From Zingiber officinale (Eukaryota; Streptophyta; Magnoliopsida; Zingiberales; Zingiberaceae), in NCBI RefSeq assembly GCF_018446385.1, contig NC_055987.1:3718205-3782204 (forward strand): 64,000 nt of DNA, in the 5' to 3' direction. A program made the translations under genes and the position numbers. The notes beneath the pieces were generated by a model, which was given only the letters and a program-made list of their open reading frames with translations, ran no database searches and had not been told where the DNA came from. Shown in pieces: positions 1 through 10,009 of the stretch; positions within the stretch are counted from its first letter, which is position 1; each line of letters starts with the position of its first letter.

Positions 1-240
1 ATAAAGAAGGGATGGATGGGAAGACGGAAACCAGCCACAAATTGTTCTTGGAAAAAGGTACTGGAGCTAATAGGGGGCTCAAAAAATCGATGTACTCCAG
101 TTGGGATGATCACTTGCATGTCATCCTCGACCCCATAAGTGTAGCGTAAGTCATCTCGAACACATTCATCAAAAGAAGAAGAGCCAGGGTAAAAAATGAC
201 ACCAAAGAAGAAAGGAAAGAAGAGGATGTCATGATAAGAG
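1..240 (-). pseudogene. Antisense ORF copy A, start of gypsy-type transposon domain (truncated by window edge)
   Basis: Read on the minus strand, one frame runs through a stretch containing DECVRDDLRYTYG and then FRLPIHPFF at the window edge. That last motif opens the Transposase_28 / putative gypsy type transposon domain. The same layout (Asp-rich leader, Pro-rich linker, then LRFPIHPF) recurs in copy B near 3.5 kb, so this is a second diverged copy of the same antisense gene about 3.4 kb away. The rest lies outside the window. The longer overlapping ATG-started frame at 110-511 does not enter the domain and is probably not the real frame. Confidence 0.5.
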
Positions 241-338
241 GCGAAAAAGGATCAAATAGAAAGGAGCGGAAGCGGGAAGGCCGCAAGTACAGGGTAGAAG
301 CAAAGAAGGCCAAACGTTGCAAAGCGAAAGAAAGGAGA

Positions 339-349
339 ATATTTATAGG
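339..349 (-). promoter_or_regulatory. TATA-like box of antisense ORF copy A
   Basis: The minus strand reads CCTATAAATAT, a good plant TATA box, about 160-230 bases upstream of the antisense ORF copy A leader. Copy B has an equivalent box at a similar spacing, which supports a genuine antisense promoter module. Confidence 0.4.
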
Positions 350-511
350 CGCCTGGCAAAGGGGTATTTTCGTCAGATTATCATCCGTAAGCGCAAAATA
401 ATTGGCGGGAACAACAAGAGCGGTAGGATCAGCTTTGGGAATAACGCCTAGGGGCATGCGGGGAAAAGTGTTGGCACGAAGTACGAAGAGGCGGACATTG
501 GGAAAAGACAT

Positions 512-1028
512 CTTGGTCTCAAAAAAGTAGTTGTGCTTTCCCGAGCTGGCTTATCTCCTAAATAATAACTGGCATATGAGCAGACCTGAAGAAAGAGTGG
601 TTCAGATCTATAGTTGATTTCCTAGTCATCCTCAACACAGACCGGAACCCGGACGAATACTGGCCTGTAAATTTTTAAGGACTTGGACTTCAAACTTAGA
701 CCGACCTGTAAAGGAGAACGAGGAAAGATCGAAAAGTAAGAATAAGGCAAAATTAGTAGGAGAAGGTAAGGAAGCAGGTCAGGAAATTAGAGAGATCCCT
801 GACCATGGGTAAGTGAGATCTAAAACAAAAGTCCAAAATATGAACAGGAGAAGGATCGAGTGTCAACAACAATAGATCAACACAATGTCAGCTGATTACT
901 ATGATAAACGTCAAAGGTCCACTACTAAGGCATATCAAAAGAAGCACAAGCATGTCAAAGAAAGACGTTGGAAGTAGAGGTTGTTCAAGTACAGTTTCAC
1001 ATCAAGGCATATAATACACAGTGCCTGT
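512..1028. other. Spacer between the two antisense ORF modules, nothing recognised
   Basis: Purine-rich sequence with no convincing coding frame on either strand. It is the downstream end of antisense copy B and the promoter side of copy A. Confidence 0.3.
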
Positions 1029-3713
1029 CTAGAGAGGGTTGTCTGCGGGAGTCGAGTTATCAACAACAGGGTCTGCGGGGGGTTCAGGCGAGTCTGGAGC
1101 AGGGGCAGCCGGAGGTTCAGGTAGAAGGAAGAAGTCGTCGTCATCCTTGAAGGAGGGGAAGGACCCATCAGGAATTTCATCCAAGATGCGGTCTACGTCT
1201 ACAAAATCCTCCGAGGGGACAGATAAAATCATGTTCTGTTCCAGCATTTGACGAGCTCCTCCATCCACGCCGCAACATACCATGAAATGCATTGCATCAC
1301 CTATTTTCTTTATGAAGAAGGGGGAGGTGACATATGCTCGTCTGTAGGCCCTCAGTCGACCCACTTCGCCTGCTTGATACTCGGCCAACTGTGTCTGGGC
1401 TTTCTCCGTGGCGCGCGAGCTTGAGTCAGGGCCTCTCGACTTTGGGTGACCTCCTCTTAAGCTTGCAGAAGGTTGGCTTGCACAGCCTTAAGAGTTGCTT
1501 GGCTGGCCTCCCATTGGGTTTGGAGAGTCTTCTCCCGGTCGGCGCTAGAAGCAAGCTGACTTTGGACTTCCGCCAGGGTCTTTTGAAGACTCTCTCTGGT
1601 TCCTTGTAAGCCGGCCAGTTGAGCATCCTTCTTTTCTAGCTCAGCCGCCAGCTCTTGGCGCTTTTCTACCTCGGAGGCCAAAGCCGACTTACTGGTCTGC
1701 ACATCTGCTTCCAAGACCCTTATTTTGTCAAAAGCTGCATGGGAAATATCGCGGGCTGTGTTAGCAGATTCTCCAAGAAAGTGAAGATATTGTGCTAAAT
1801 CTCCAGGAGTGGGGTTAAGTGGGTCGCGAGGAGTCAAGGGCAGCTCTACTTCCTCTAGTCGAGCTTTCAGCCTTTCATTTTCTCTGAGCAAGTCACAGGC
1901 GTACTTAACGATACTTAGATTGGCGGAGCAGGCCTGTGTTAGATATCAAAAGAAAAGTTATAAAAATTGACAGTCAAGGGACATAAAAGCAATAGGACTT
2001 ACAGCAGCCATCAGACAAGTCGCTTGATCTAGCCCTCCCAGGGGAGTATTTTTACAAAACTTGTGACTTCCAGATCGCCAAGAGGCCGCTAGGTCTCCCT
2101 CCAATTCGATTGAAGCGGTAAGGGGAGGAGCCCCGTCAGTAGCTTTTACGGCTACTCCTGAGCCTGTGGGGGAAGGCACGCGCCAAAAATCAGTAAAGGA
2201 ATATTTCTTGCGAGTCTTCCGGCGGGATTTAGAAGTAGAAGCCGGAACATCTAAGGGAAAGGAGGCAGATGGAATTGCGGAGCTCCCGGGCTGTTCCGCT
2301 GAGAATAAAGGTGGCTGACCGGGAGAAGAGACTGGTGCTGGAACAGGAGCTGGTTCGGGAATTATATCTCGATCAGGAGCCAAGGTCGGTATGTGAGGTG
2401 AGGCAACAAGAACTTCAAGCTCCACAGTACTAGCGCGGGCAGGAGGGGTAGCTGAAATTTCCAAGGGGCGACGAACGGCGGAAGAGCGACGGCTAGACCG
2501 GATAGGTGGAGGTGACGATTGAATAGCTAGAGTCACCCTCTTCCTCTTGCGCTGAAGTTTTAGGCGCTCAGCCGGTCGGGGGAATGCCACTTGCTTGTCC
2601 TCAGTCTGCTCTACAGTGGTCTCCTCGACCTGCTCTATAGTAGCTTCCCCGGCCTGCTCTACAGTAGCCTCCCCGGCCTGCTCTATAGAGGCCTCCTCAA
2701 CCTGCTATGTTATGGAGGGATCAGCCTGTTCTACAGTGACCTGGCCTTCAGTTGGAGCAGCATCCACAGGAGGAAAGGAGGAAGTTCCTTCCTAGGCCGC
2801 CGCAGGTATGATAGTAGAGGGAGCCGAATGAGGGAATTGCGAAGCAGAGGGACCAGACCGGGAAGGAGCCGCTACTCCCCTCCTAAGTTCTTCATCTAGA
2901 TTTTTCAAATAAGCGGCAGATCGGCGCTTAGCATCAGAGGTGTGGGCTCAGTACATGGCAGCCTCTCTGATAAGAAAGAAAGATACCTCAATTAGCGAAT
3001 AGGAGAGGAAAGGAAAACGGGGTCTTACCAAACGGAGCCCCGAGGTCCTGCTGAACAGGGCTAAGCCCGAATAAACATAGAAAGCCTTCCAGTAACAACA
3101 CAGAAAGGTTAACAAGTACTCCTTGAAGTGCTTCGGAAGCGGGGGCACAAGAGGGCTGGTGATGATGTACAGGGAGGTCAGTCAGAAGGTCAGGTCGCCA
3201 TTGTGTAGGCCTGACCAGTGGCTCGAGAAGTCTGATAAAGAAAAAACGGGATTTCCACCCCTTGTTTGAAGAAGGCAGATCTGAGAAAAACTTGTAGCCA
3301 GGCCTAGCCTGTACCATAAACACTCTGGGCTCTGACCGTTTGAAGGAATAAAAGTGGTGAAAAAGGTGAACAGTCAAGGGAAGCTCATACATACGACAGA
3401 GAATAAGGGTGTCACAGACTGCCCGAAAGAAGTTAGGAGCAAACTGAGAGATACAAACGCCAAAATATTCGCTCAAAGAAGAGATGAATGGATGGATGGG
3501 AAAACGAAGACCTCCTAAAATCTAGTCTTTAAAAATGGTCACAAAGCCTTCCGGAGGGTTAGCTGGGTGCTCTTGCGGTGTGGGAACTCGGAGTTCATAG
3601 GCATCACTTAGGTTCAGGTCCGAGCAAATCACGGAAAGGTCGTGGTCGTCTATATCCGAAATGAAGCAGGAATACCAAAGAGTGGTCTTACCATCAGCCA
3701 TTATCAGGATCAA
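1029..3713 (-). pseudogene. Antisense ORF copy B: gypsy-type transposon domain, Pro-rich linker, coiled coil (decayed)
   Basis: A minus-strand gene of about 2.7 kb broken into successive frames. Order from the N-terminus: leader MADGKTTLWYSCF (ATG at 3701); a domain with LRFPIHPF, then QFAPNFFRAVCDTLILCRMY and SSNKGWKSRFFFIRL (about 3510-3220), matching the conserved core of the putative gypsy type transposon (Transposase_28) family; a basic, Pro/Ser-rich linker with short repeats (about 2900-1960); a long heptad-rich coiled coil starting LRENERLKARLEEVE (1891-1457); and an acidic tail ending near 1029. In-frame stops occur after FKD (about 3522) and at the AAMY stop (about 2956), with frame changes further on, so the product is broken. 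Its function is unknown in this family. Confidence 0.6.
2598..2722 (-). repeat. 24-bp in-frame repeat within antisense ORF B
   Basis: About five imperfect 24-base units encode an acidic octapeptide of the type EQAGEATV on the minus strand. Because 24 is a multiple of three, the array expands or contracts without breaking the frame. It lies in the linker before the basic segment. Confidence 0.6.
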
Positions 3714-3861
3714 AGGGGTTGAGGATGAGATTAGTCGAAGAAGAGAAGAACGCTAAATGGAGGAGCTTAAAAGAGGAAGAGTGCGGACGTCGGAGAAGTC
3801 GGAGCAACATGAAGCAAGCAGGCAATGCGCGCAAGGCAATAGCTGCGGACGGCCTTTAGGG

Positions 3862-3870
3862 TTTATAAAG
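3862..3870 (-). promoter_or_regulatory. TATA box of antisense ORF copy B
   Basis: The minus strand reads CTTTATAAAC about 160 bases upstream of the ATG at 3701, the spacing expected for a Pol II promoter plus a short leader. Compare the box at 339-349 for copy A. Confidence 0.45.
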
Positions 3871-4295
3871 GGAGTTCCCCTAGGGAATATCGAATGAGTA
3901 TCTTTTTGGGGAAAGCGCTTAAGGCCGTCTGATTGTCAAAGAACATACCCGCATCGGGAAGTGTGTACAAAAAGGAGTGGCGTGTGAGGCGTCATTTTGC
4001 ATAAGCAATAAAGGCAGAGGACAGGTGTCAACCTCCTAGGAGCCGTATTAATGATGGACGTGATATGGAAATCATGATATGCAGCAAGCGTACGGAAACG
4101 CTTACCACACATTTTTTGGGGAACCGAGGGAGAAAATTAGCGGGAAATAAATTCAAATACAGCGGGGCCAAGGCTAAGTAATGTATTACTATGCCTATCT
4201 CCACAGCACCACTAACATTATTTCTTGATGACAGATGAAGGCGAAGCCCTGTGAACGATTCGGGATCGAGAGTTCGACCCCGGGTCGACAACCTA
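3871..4295. other. Unassigned spacer before the 77-bp array
   Basis: No coding frame recognised. Around 4272-4284 the plus strand reads AGTTCGACCCCGG, which resembles a tRNA B box, but no A box or cloverleaf fits around it. Confidence 0.25.
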
Positions 4296-4299
4296 TGTA

Positions 4300-5752
4300 C
4301 GGATCGGAAGCCGGGCTGCTCGGTCGGCTATTCCAGACTCTTGCCTCAGTGCAAGTTATAAGTGAGCTCTGCTCTCACGCCCAATGACCGAGCTGCTCGG
4401 TCGGCTGTTCCAGACTCTTGCCTCAGTGCAAGTTATAAGTGAGCTCTGCTCTCACGCCCAACGACCGAGCTGTTCTGTCGGCTGTTCCAGATTCTTGCCT
4501 CAGTGCAAGTTATAAGTGAGCTTTGCTCTCACGCCCAACGACCGAGCTGCTCGGTCGGCTGTCCCAGACTCTTGCCTCAGTGCAAGTTATAAGTGAGCTC
4601 TGCTCTCACGCCAAACGACCGAGCTGCTCGGTCGGCTGTTCCAGACTCTTGTCTCAGTGCAAGTTATAAGTGAGTTCTGCTCACGCCCAACCACCGAGCC
4701 TCTGGGTCATTGTTCGAACTCTTGCCTCGGTGCAAGTTATAAGTGAGCTCGCTCTCACGCCCAATGACCGAGCTGCTCGGTCGACTCTTGCCTCACTGCC
4801 AGTTATAAGTGAGCTCGCTCTCACGCCCAACGACCGAGCCGGCTGTCCCAGAACTCTTGCCTCGGTGCAAGTTATAAGTGAGCTTTGCTCTCAACGACCG
4901 AGCTGCTCGGTCGGCTGTTCCAGACTCTTGCCTCAGTGCAAGTTATAAGTGAGCTCTGCTCTCACGCTCAACGACCGAGCTGCTCGGTCGGCTGTTCCAG
5001 ACTCTTACATCAGTGCAATTTATAAGTGAGCTCTGCTCTCACGCCCAACGACTGAGTCTGAGTTATAAGTGAGCTCTGCTCTCACGCCCAACGACCGGGC
5101 TGCTCGGTCGGTTATTCCAGACTCTTGTCTCAGTGCAAGTTATAAGTGAGCTATGTTCTCACGCCCAACGACCGAGCTGCTCGGTCGGCTGTTCCAGACT
5201 CTTGCCTCAGTGCAAGTTATAAGTGAGCTCTGCTCTCACGCCCAACGACCGAGCTGCTCGGTCGGCTGCCCCAGACTCTTCGACCGAGCTGCTCGGTCGG
5301 CTGTTCCGGACTCTTGCCTCAGTGCAAGTTATAAGTGAGCTCTGCTCTCACGCCCAACGACAGAGCTGCTCGGTCGGCTGTTCCAGATTCTTGCCTCAGT
5401 GCAAGTTATAAGTGAGCTCTGCTCTCACACCCAACGACCGAGCTGCTCGGTCGGCTGTTCCAGACTCTTGACTCAATGCAAGTTATAAGTGAGCTCTGCT
5501 CTCATGCCCAACGACCGAGCTGCACGGTTGGCTATTCCAGATTCTTGCCTCAGTGCAAGTTATAAGTGAGCTCTGCTCTCACGCCCAACGACCGAGCTGC
5601 TCGGTCGGCTGTCCCAGACTCTTGCCTCAGTGCAAGTTATAAGTGAGCTATGCTCTCACGCCCAACGACCGAGCTGCTCGGTCGGCTGGCCCAGACTCTG
5701 GCCTCAGGGCAAGTTATAAGTGAGCTCTGCTCTGACGCCCAATAATCATCCC
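4300..5752. repeat. 77-bp tandem repeat array, about 19 units
   Basis: Units of about 77 bases are marked by GTTATAAGTGAGCTCTGCTC followed by CCCAACGACCGAGC. The landmark recurs about 19 times between 4.35 and 5.72 kb, with several shortened units (for example around 4740-4900, 5050 and 5280). Each full unit holds an 8-base inverted repeat with a one-base centre, GACCGAGC-T-GCTCGGTC. The array sits in the presumed 3' non-coding part of the gypsy element. Confidence 0.9.
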
Positions 5753-6028
5753 GGTTGGTACGAGCGCTTTTTCTGTCAACATCCTCGGTTGGAAATGCAA
5801 CACGGTTTACCTATATGGCTGCTTATTACTATGATGGTAAGGGGTAAGAAGAGAGCAAGGTACGCAAAGTGCTTTCGTTATGTTTTCTAGAAATGTTAAA
5901 AGAATGCAGGTGTTCCACAGCAATACAGACATAGACACTAGAAAGATGGATACAGATATAGCGCAGAAAACAAGTTTTATTTTATAAAGAGTGATTCATA
6001 ACCTAAAAGGGAACATTCAATCGCGTTC

Positions 6029-6411
6029 TTAATTGCTGTCAGATTGGGACCCTTCAGGTCTTTCCTCTAAGCGAGTCTTCGCTTGAGCCAACTCCATCTG
6101 GACACGATCAAGGGTGGCCTGTAGTTAGTCAATGGTGGCGTTTTGTAGTCGATTTTCCTCTTTCAAAGAGGTCACCTCGTCCTCATGCTTCAGCTTCAGA
6201 TAGAGAATATGATGGAGTTGAGCGTGAAAGTCTGCTTACGCTTTCATCTTCAGGGTCGTTTCTGCCCTGGTCCTGCATTTGGCGGCTCGCCATAGTTCTT
6301 CTAACTCCCTACAAAGAGAGGTCTGTAGATCTCGGCTCAAGGTCATATCATGTAAAGCTTTCTCAGTACAAGCTAGTCGGCGACGCAAAGCAGATAGCTC
6401 AGGGGATTCCA
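6029..6411 (-). pseudogene. Short antisense coiled-coil ORF, copy 1 (two in-frame stops)
   Basis: The minus strand reads from MESPELSALRRRLACTEKAL through KHEDEVTSLKEENRLQNATI to ERPEGSQSDSN and a stop at 6029. There are in-frame stops after LKMKA (about 6236) and inside the NATID-LQATL segment. Heptad spacing of Leu and charged residues predicts a coiled coil throughout. It aligns from end to end with the intact ORF at 7043-7477 (shared pattern MTxxRDxQ, RxxAExxxK, LQAxLxR, ELAxA), so the two are duplicates. No enzymatic domain is seen and the function is unknown. Confidence 0.5.
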
Positions 6412-6831
6412 TGAACAAGATTGAAAGGCAAGTATAGAGAGAAAAGACGGATAAGGAAGGTGAGGTGCTTCCAATCTTTTATACCGAAGAAGAAGATGAA
6501 AAGACTCTCTCGAAACCGGAAAAGATGTTTGGGAACCAGTGTAGCAAGTGTAGCAGTAAAGAGAGGCTAGGCTCAGAAGTCGAAAAGTCAGGTTGCCGCA
6601 CAGGTCCGGTGAGCGCCAAACAGATGTTAGGGGAAATGGGCTGCCCAGGGGGATGAGCCTCTCTCTCTAACCAGTACGTAAGGGCCACGGGCAAGTATAG
6701 CAACATAGCTCAGGGAGTGCATAAAACATTCATTGCAAAGACAACACCCATTATACGAGCTCAGTAACTGAATCACTGTTTATAAACTACATAAGACAAG
6801 TAAAGGGTACAGGTGCTGCTACAAGAAGGAA

Positions 6832-7036
6832 CGTCCTACAGGACAGGAGCCACTGAGACAACTAAAGCTCGGCCAAGAGCCACTGAGACAACTAAAGCTC
6901 GGACAGGAGCCACTGAGACAACTAAAACTCGGACAAGAGCCACTGAGACAACTAAAGTCCGGAAAGGAGTCACTAAGACAACTAAAGCTAGGGCAGGAGT
7001 CACTGAGATAATCAAAGCCCAGACAAGGGCCACAAG
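6832..7036. repeat. 30-bp tandem repeat, about 7 units
   Basis: Units of 30 bases around CCACTGAGACAACTAAAGCT repeat about seven times and degrade toward the right. As 30 is a multiple of three, both strands stay open across the array, which produces chance ORFs (plus 6813-7046, minus 6836-7033). The array separates the two coiled-coil ORF copies. Confidence 0.9.
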
Positions 7037-7042
7037 AGTTAG

Positions 7043-7477
7043 TTAAGGTCTGTGGACACTGCCCTGGGAAGGAACATCCTGAGGGTCAAGAGCCGCTGGG
7101 ATGTTGTAAGCTCGGGCTAACTCTGCTTGAAGGGATCCAATGACGGTTTGTTGTCTAGCGATGGTATCTTGTTTATCATCAAGGCATGCACGTAGGAGGG
7201 ATAGCTCAGCCTCATACTCTCGCTGCAGACGCTCCTGGAGGCTAAGCTGACGTTGTAGGTCAGACTGGTATTTTTCTTTCATCGCCTTTTCAGCGTGAAC
7301 ACGAGATTTAGCAAGGCGATACAAAACGCCTGTGTCATGCCAGATAGCAAGTTGACGGTCTCGCTCCGCGGTCATGTTTTTCAACTCGCACTCCTTCTCT
7401 GCAAGCTGTTGGATGAGTTGATGTATCCGCATTTGGGGGGTTGGTTGATCAACTTCATCAGAAGAGGGCGAATGCAT
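7043..7477 (-). CDS. Antisense coiled-coil ORF, copy 2 (intact, 144 aa)
   Basis: An uninterrupted minus-strand frame begins MHSPSSDEVDQPTPQMRIHQ and is almost entirely heptad-patterned, with ELKNMTAERDRQ, LQRQLSLQERLQREYEAEL and IARQQTVIGSLQAELARA. No catalytic motif, signal peptide or membrane segment is visible. It resembles the coiled-coil tail of antisense ORF B and the broken copy at 6029-6411. Its place between minisatellites in the 3' region of the gypsy element suggests an element-encoded accessory protein rather than a host gene. Expression is unproven. Confidence 0.45.
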   Translation of the reverse strand: MHSPSSDEVDQPTPQMRIHQLIQQLAEKECELKNMTAERDRQLAIWHDTGVLYRLAKSRVHAEKAMKEKYQSDLQRQLSLQERLQREYEAELSLLRACLDDKQDTIARQQTVIGSLQAELARAYNIPAALDPQDVPSQGSVHRP

Positions 7478-7599
7478 TGTGCCTAGGGAAAGCCGGGAGA
7501 AGGCAGAATAACAAAAAGCAAGGGAAAAGAAGGATAAGCAGGATACGAGAAGCGATCATCTTGAGGTCTGTTTAAAGAGGGGATGGAGTACTCAAGACA

Positions 7600-7975
7600 A
7601 AACAATTACTCAGGCACGGTACTCTAAGCAACCACTAAAGTAATTGCACAGACGCCGTACCACAGGCAACCACTGGAGCAATTACTCAGGCACGATACTC
7701 CAAGCAACCACTAAAGCAATTGCACAGACGTCGTACCACAGGCAACCACTGGAGCAATTACTCAGGCACGGTACTCCAAGCAACCACTAAAGCAATTGCA
7801 CAGACGCCGTACCACAGACGACCACTGGAGCAATTACTCAGGCACAGTATCCCAAGCAACCACTAAAGCAATTGAGCAGACACCGTACTACAGGCGACCA
7901 CCAAAGCAATTACTCAGGCACTGTATCCCAGGCAACCACTACCGCTAGTAACCACTAAAGCAATTATGCATACAG
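7600..7975. repeat. 76-bp tandem repeat built from two 38-bp half units
   Basis: The landmark CAATTACTCAGGCAC occurs at 7603, 7679, 7755, 7831 and 7907, a strict 76-base period. Each unit is two diverged 38-base halves, one beginning CAATTACTCAGGCAC and the other CAATTGCACAGACGC, so an older 38-base repeat dimerised before the later amplification. Confidence 0.9.
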
Positions 7976-8090
7976 AATACCCCAGGTGGTAAGACCTAAA
8001 AGTTGGCACGGTAAGTAGGGCAGGAGGTAGAGAGCACCGAGATGTGCATGGGTCTAGTCAGTCAGACTTGGGTCTTCCTTCGACTAGACT

Positions 8091-8103
8091 TAAGGGGGAG
8101 GCT
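8091..8103 (+). other. Polypurine tract preceding the 3' LTR
   Basis: TAAGGGGGAGGCT lies directly before TGTGATACGG, the usual arrangement of the plus-strand primer and the first bases of a 3' LTR. It sets the element orientation as plus. Confidence 0.6.
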
Positions 8104-8148
8104 TGTGATACGGTGCATATTTTGTGGGGTCGATAAGATGATATGGCT

Positions 8149-8312
8149 CGAAGTCAAGCCAACGTGGCTGGTCAATAGTCCAGCTGACAAGGAAGTCAAG
8201 AAGGTCAGAAGTCAAGCCAACGTGGCTGGTCAATAGTCCAGCTGACAAGGAAGTCAAGAAGGTCAGAAGTCAAGCCAACATAGCGGGTCACCAGTCCAGC
8301 TGACGTGGAGGT
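8149..8312. repeat. 57-bp direct repeats, about 3 copies
   Basis: GAAGTCAAGCCAACGTGGCT followed by GGTCAATAGTCCAGCTGAC repeats at about 57-base spacing in the U3 part of the LTR. The third copy is diverged (CCAACATAGCGGGTCACC). Confidence 0.85.
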
Positions 8313-8379
8313 CAAAAGAATCAGAAGGGGCTTAGCCCTGCATAGAAAAGGGGGTTCCGAGGCCACATACAGCAAATCG

Positions 8380-9322
8380 ATGCGGGTCGGGAATCAAACC
8401 CAACGTGCAGGTCGGGACGTTCATGCCTTGGATGAAAGCAAATAGATGCGGGTCGGGAATCAGGCCCAGCGTGCAGGTCAAGATGTTCATGCCTTGGATA
8501 AAAGCGAATAAATGTGGGTCAGGAATCAGACCCAGCGTGCAGGTCGGAACGTTCATGCCTTGGATGAAAGCAAATAGATGCGGGTCAGGAATCAGGCCCA
8601 GCGTGCAGGTCGGGACGTTCATGCCTTGGATGAAAGCAAATAGAAGCGGGTCAGGAATCAGACCCAGCGTGCAGGTCGGAACATTCATGCCTTGGATGAA
8701 AGCAAATAGATGCGGGTCGGGAATCAGACCCAGCGTGCAGGTCGGGACGTTCATACCGTAGATAACAGCCAATAGATGTGGGTCGGGAAGCAGACCCAGC
8801 GTGCAGGTCGGGACGTTCATGCCTTGGATAACAGCCAGTAGATGTAGGTCGGGACGTTCATACCATGGATAACAGCCAGCAGATGCGGGTCAGGAATCAG
8901 GCCCAGCGTGCAGGTCGGGATGTTCATGCCTTGGATAAAAGCGAATAAATGTGGGTCAGGAATTAGACCCAGCGTGCAGGTCGGAACGTTCATGCCTTGG
9001 ATGAAAGCAAATAGATGCGGGTCGGGAATCAGGCCCAGCGTGCAGGTCGGGATGTTCATGCCTTGGATAAAAGTGAATAAATGTGGGTCAGGAATCAGAC
9101 CCAGCGTGCAGGTCGGAACGTTCATTCCTTGGATGAAAGCAAATAGATGCGGGTCGGGAATCAGACCCAGCGTGCAGGTCGGTACGGTCATACCATGGAT
9201 AACAGCCAGCATATGCAGGTCAGGAATCAGGCCCAGCATGCAGGTCGGGACGTTCATGCCTTGGATGAAAGCAAATAGAAGCGGGTCGGGAATTAGACCC
9301 AACGTGCAGGCTTTGAGTAACA
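8380..9322. repeat. 66-bp minisatellite in LTR U3, about 14 units
   Basis: The landmark CAGCGTGCAGGTCGGGACGT recurs every 66 bases, with one partly deleted unit around 8820-8870. The period equals 22 codons and no stop falls in some frames, so long ORFs appear on both strands (minus 8332-8820 and 8817-9362; plus 8405-8761 and 8908-9366). These look like products of the repeat, not genes. Confidence 0.92.
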
Positions 9323-9561
9323 CAAACAAAGGTGGGTCAGAGGGCCAGACACTATATGACAAATAGACCTACAAGGAATCGTAACCACTTGTCAGAGAAG
9401 AATAATCACATGCCAGGGAATATTCTAACAGGGGGAAGCTCATACTCTTCTTGGTTCCTCCGCCAGCCTATAAGAGAAAGACACGTGTCGATCACTGCCA
9501 GACAAAGCCTGTCATCCGACATTCCCTGACATTCACCAGGTTCCAGAAGCCTCGATTGCAG

Positions 9562-9568
9562 TATAAAA
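9562..9568 (+). promoter_or_regulatory. LTR TATA box
   Basis: GCAGTATAAAAAGGG is a strong TATA box in the presumed LTR. Transcription would start about 30 bases downstream, near 9595. Confidence 0.6.
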
Positions 9569-10009
9569 AGGGAAGCTTTGTCCCTTACGCAGGGACGCTC
9601 ACTCGTCATTTTCTTACCAGTCTTTTACTTTTCTTTCCGTCCTTTCTCTGTGATTTTTTTGGGGAAAAGTACATGACTTGAGCGTCAGAGGGCCTGACCC
9701 GGGGACTTTTTCCCTGGTTTTTGGGTCTCTAACGACTGGTGGACTTGTCGGATGTGTGCAGAGTCATATCGTCATCATCCTGATCATTTCTCTTCGTGGA
9801 AATGCCCGTGCGAATCGTTCCAGGGGGTACCTCGCTGACTCAGCATCTCGACGACTCTCCGTCAACTTTTAGTATAACAAGATCCGCCTTCATCCGACTC
9901 AGCTTCCGGACGGGATCACCATAAAATGTCTCCTTTATGTACTAGTCATTATTCCAAAGGCTAGTAGTCATCCGTGATTTACTTTCTTTGGCCCTAGAAT
10001 AAATTGACA

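Larger units (their letters stand above)
1..10009 (+). mobile_element. 3' portion of a Ty3/gypsy retrotransposon, probably Tat lineage (5' part outside window)
   Basis: Several parts fit one plus-strand element: antisense ORFs with a putative gypsy-type transposon domain (1-3.7 kb), coiled-coil antisense ORFs (6.0-7.5 kb), minisatellite arrays, a polypurine tract at 8091-8103 and an LTR starting TGTGATAC at 8104. From family knowledge, Tat-lineage Ty3/gypsy elements often carry extra, sometimes antisense, ORFs and a tandem-repeat-rich region between pol and the 3' LTR. No pol genes are visible here; they would lie left of position 1. Lineage assignment is inference. The right boundary (about 10009) rests only on a TG...CA rule and the change to AT-rich DNA; I could not verify a target duplication. 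Confidence 0.55.
8104..10009 (+). mobile_element. 3' LTR of the gypsy element, with an internal minisatellite
   Basis: Begins TGTGATAC after the polypurine tract. U3 contains a 57-bp repeat and a 66-bp array. A TATA box (TATAAAA, 9562) is followed 113 bases later by GACTTGAGCGTCAGAGGG (9675), a motif that recurs in three other LTR-like segments of this window at similar distances. The end at about 10009 (...AATTGACA) is an estimate. The repeat-rich U3 makes this LTR about 1.9 kb long. Confidence 0.55.

Noticed and set aside
110-511. 133-aa minus-strand ORF
   Set aside because: The frame with conserved gypsy-type domain residues is a different one; this ORF overlaps the promoter and leader of the antisense gene.
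6813-7046. Repeat ORF ATETTKARTG and its antisense counterpart
   Set aside because: A 30-bp minisatellite keeps frames open; there is no domain and both strands are equally open.
8332-9366. Long ORFs on both strands with a 22-residue repeat (MNVPTCTLGLIPDPHLFAFI type)
   Set aside because: They arise from a 66-bp tandem array whose period is a multiple of three; both strands are open, there is no start context and no non-repeat domain.
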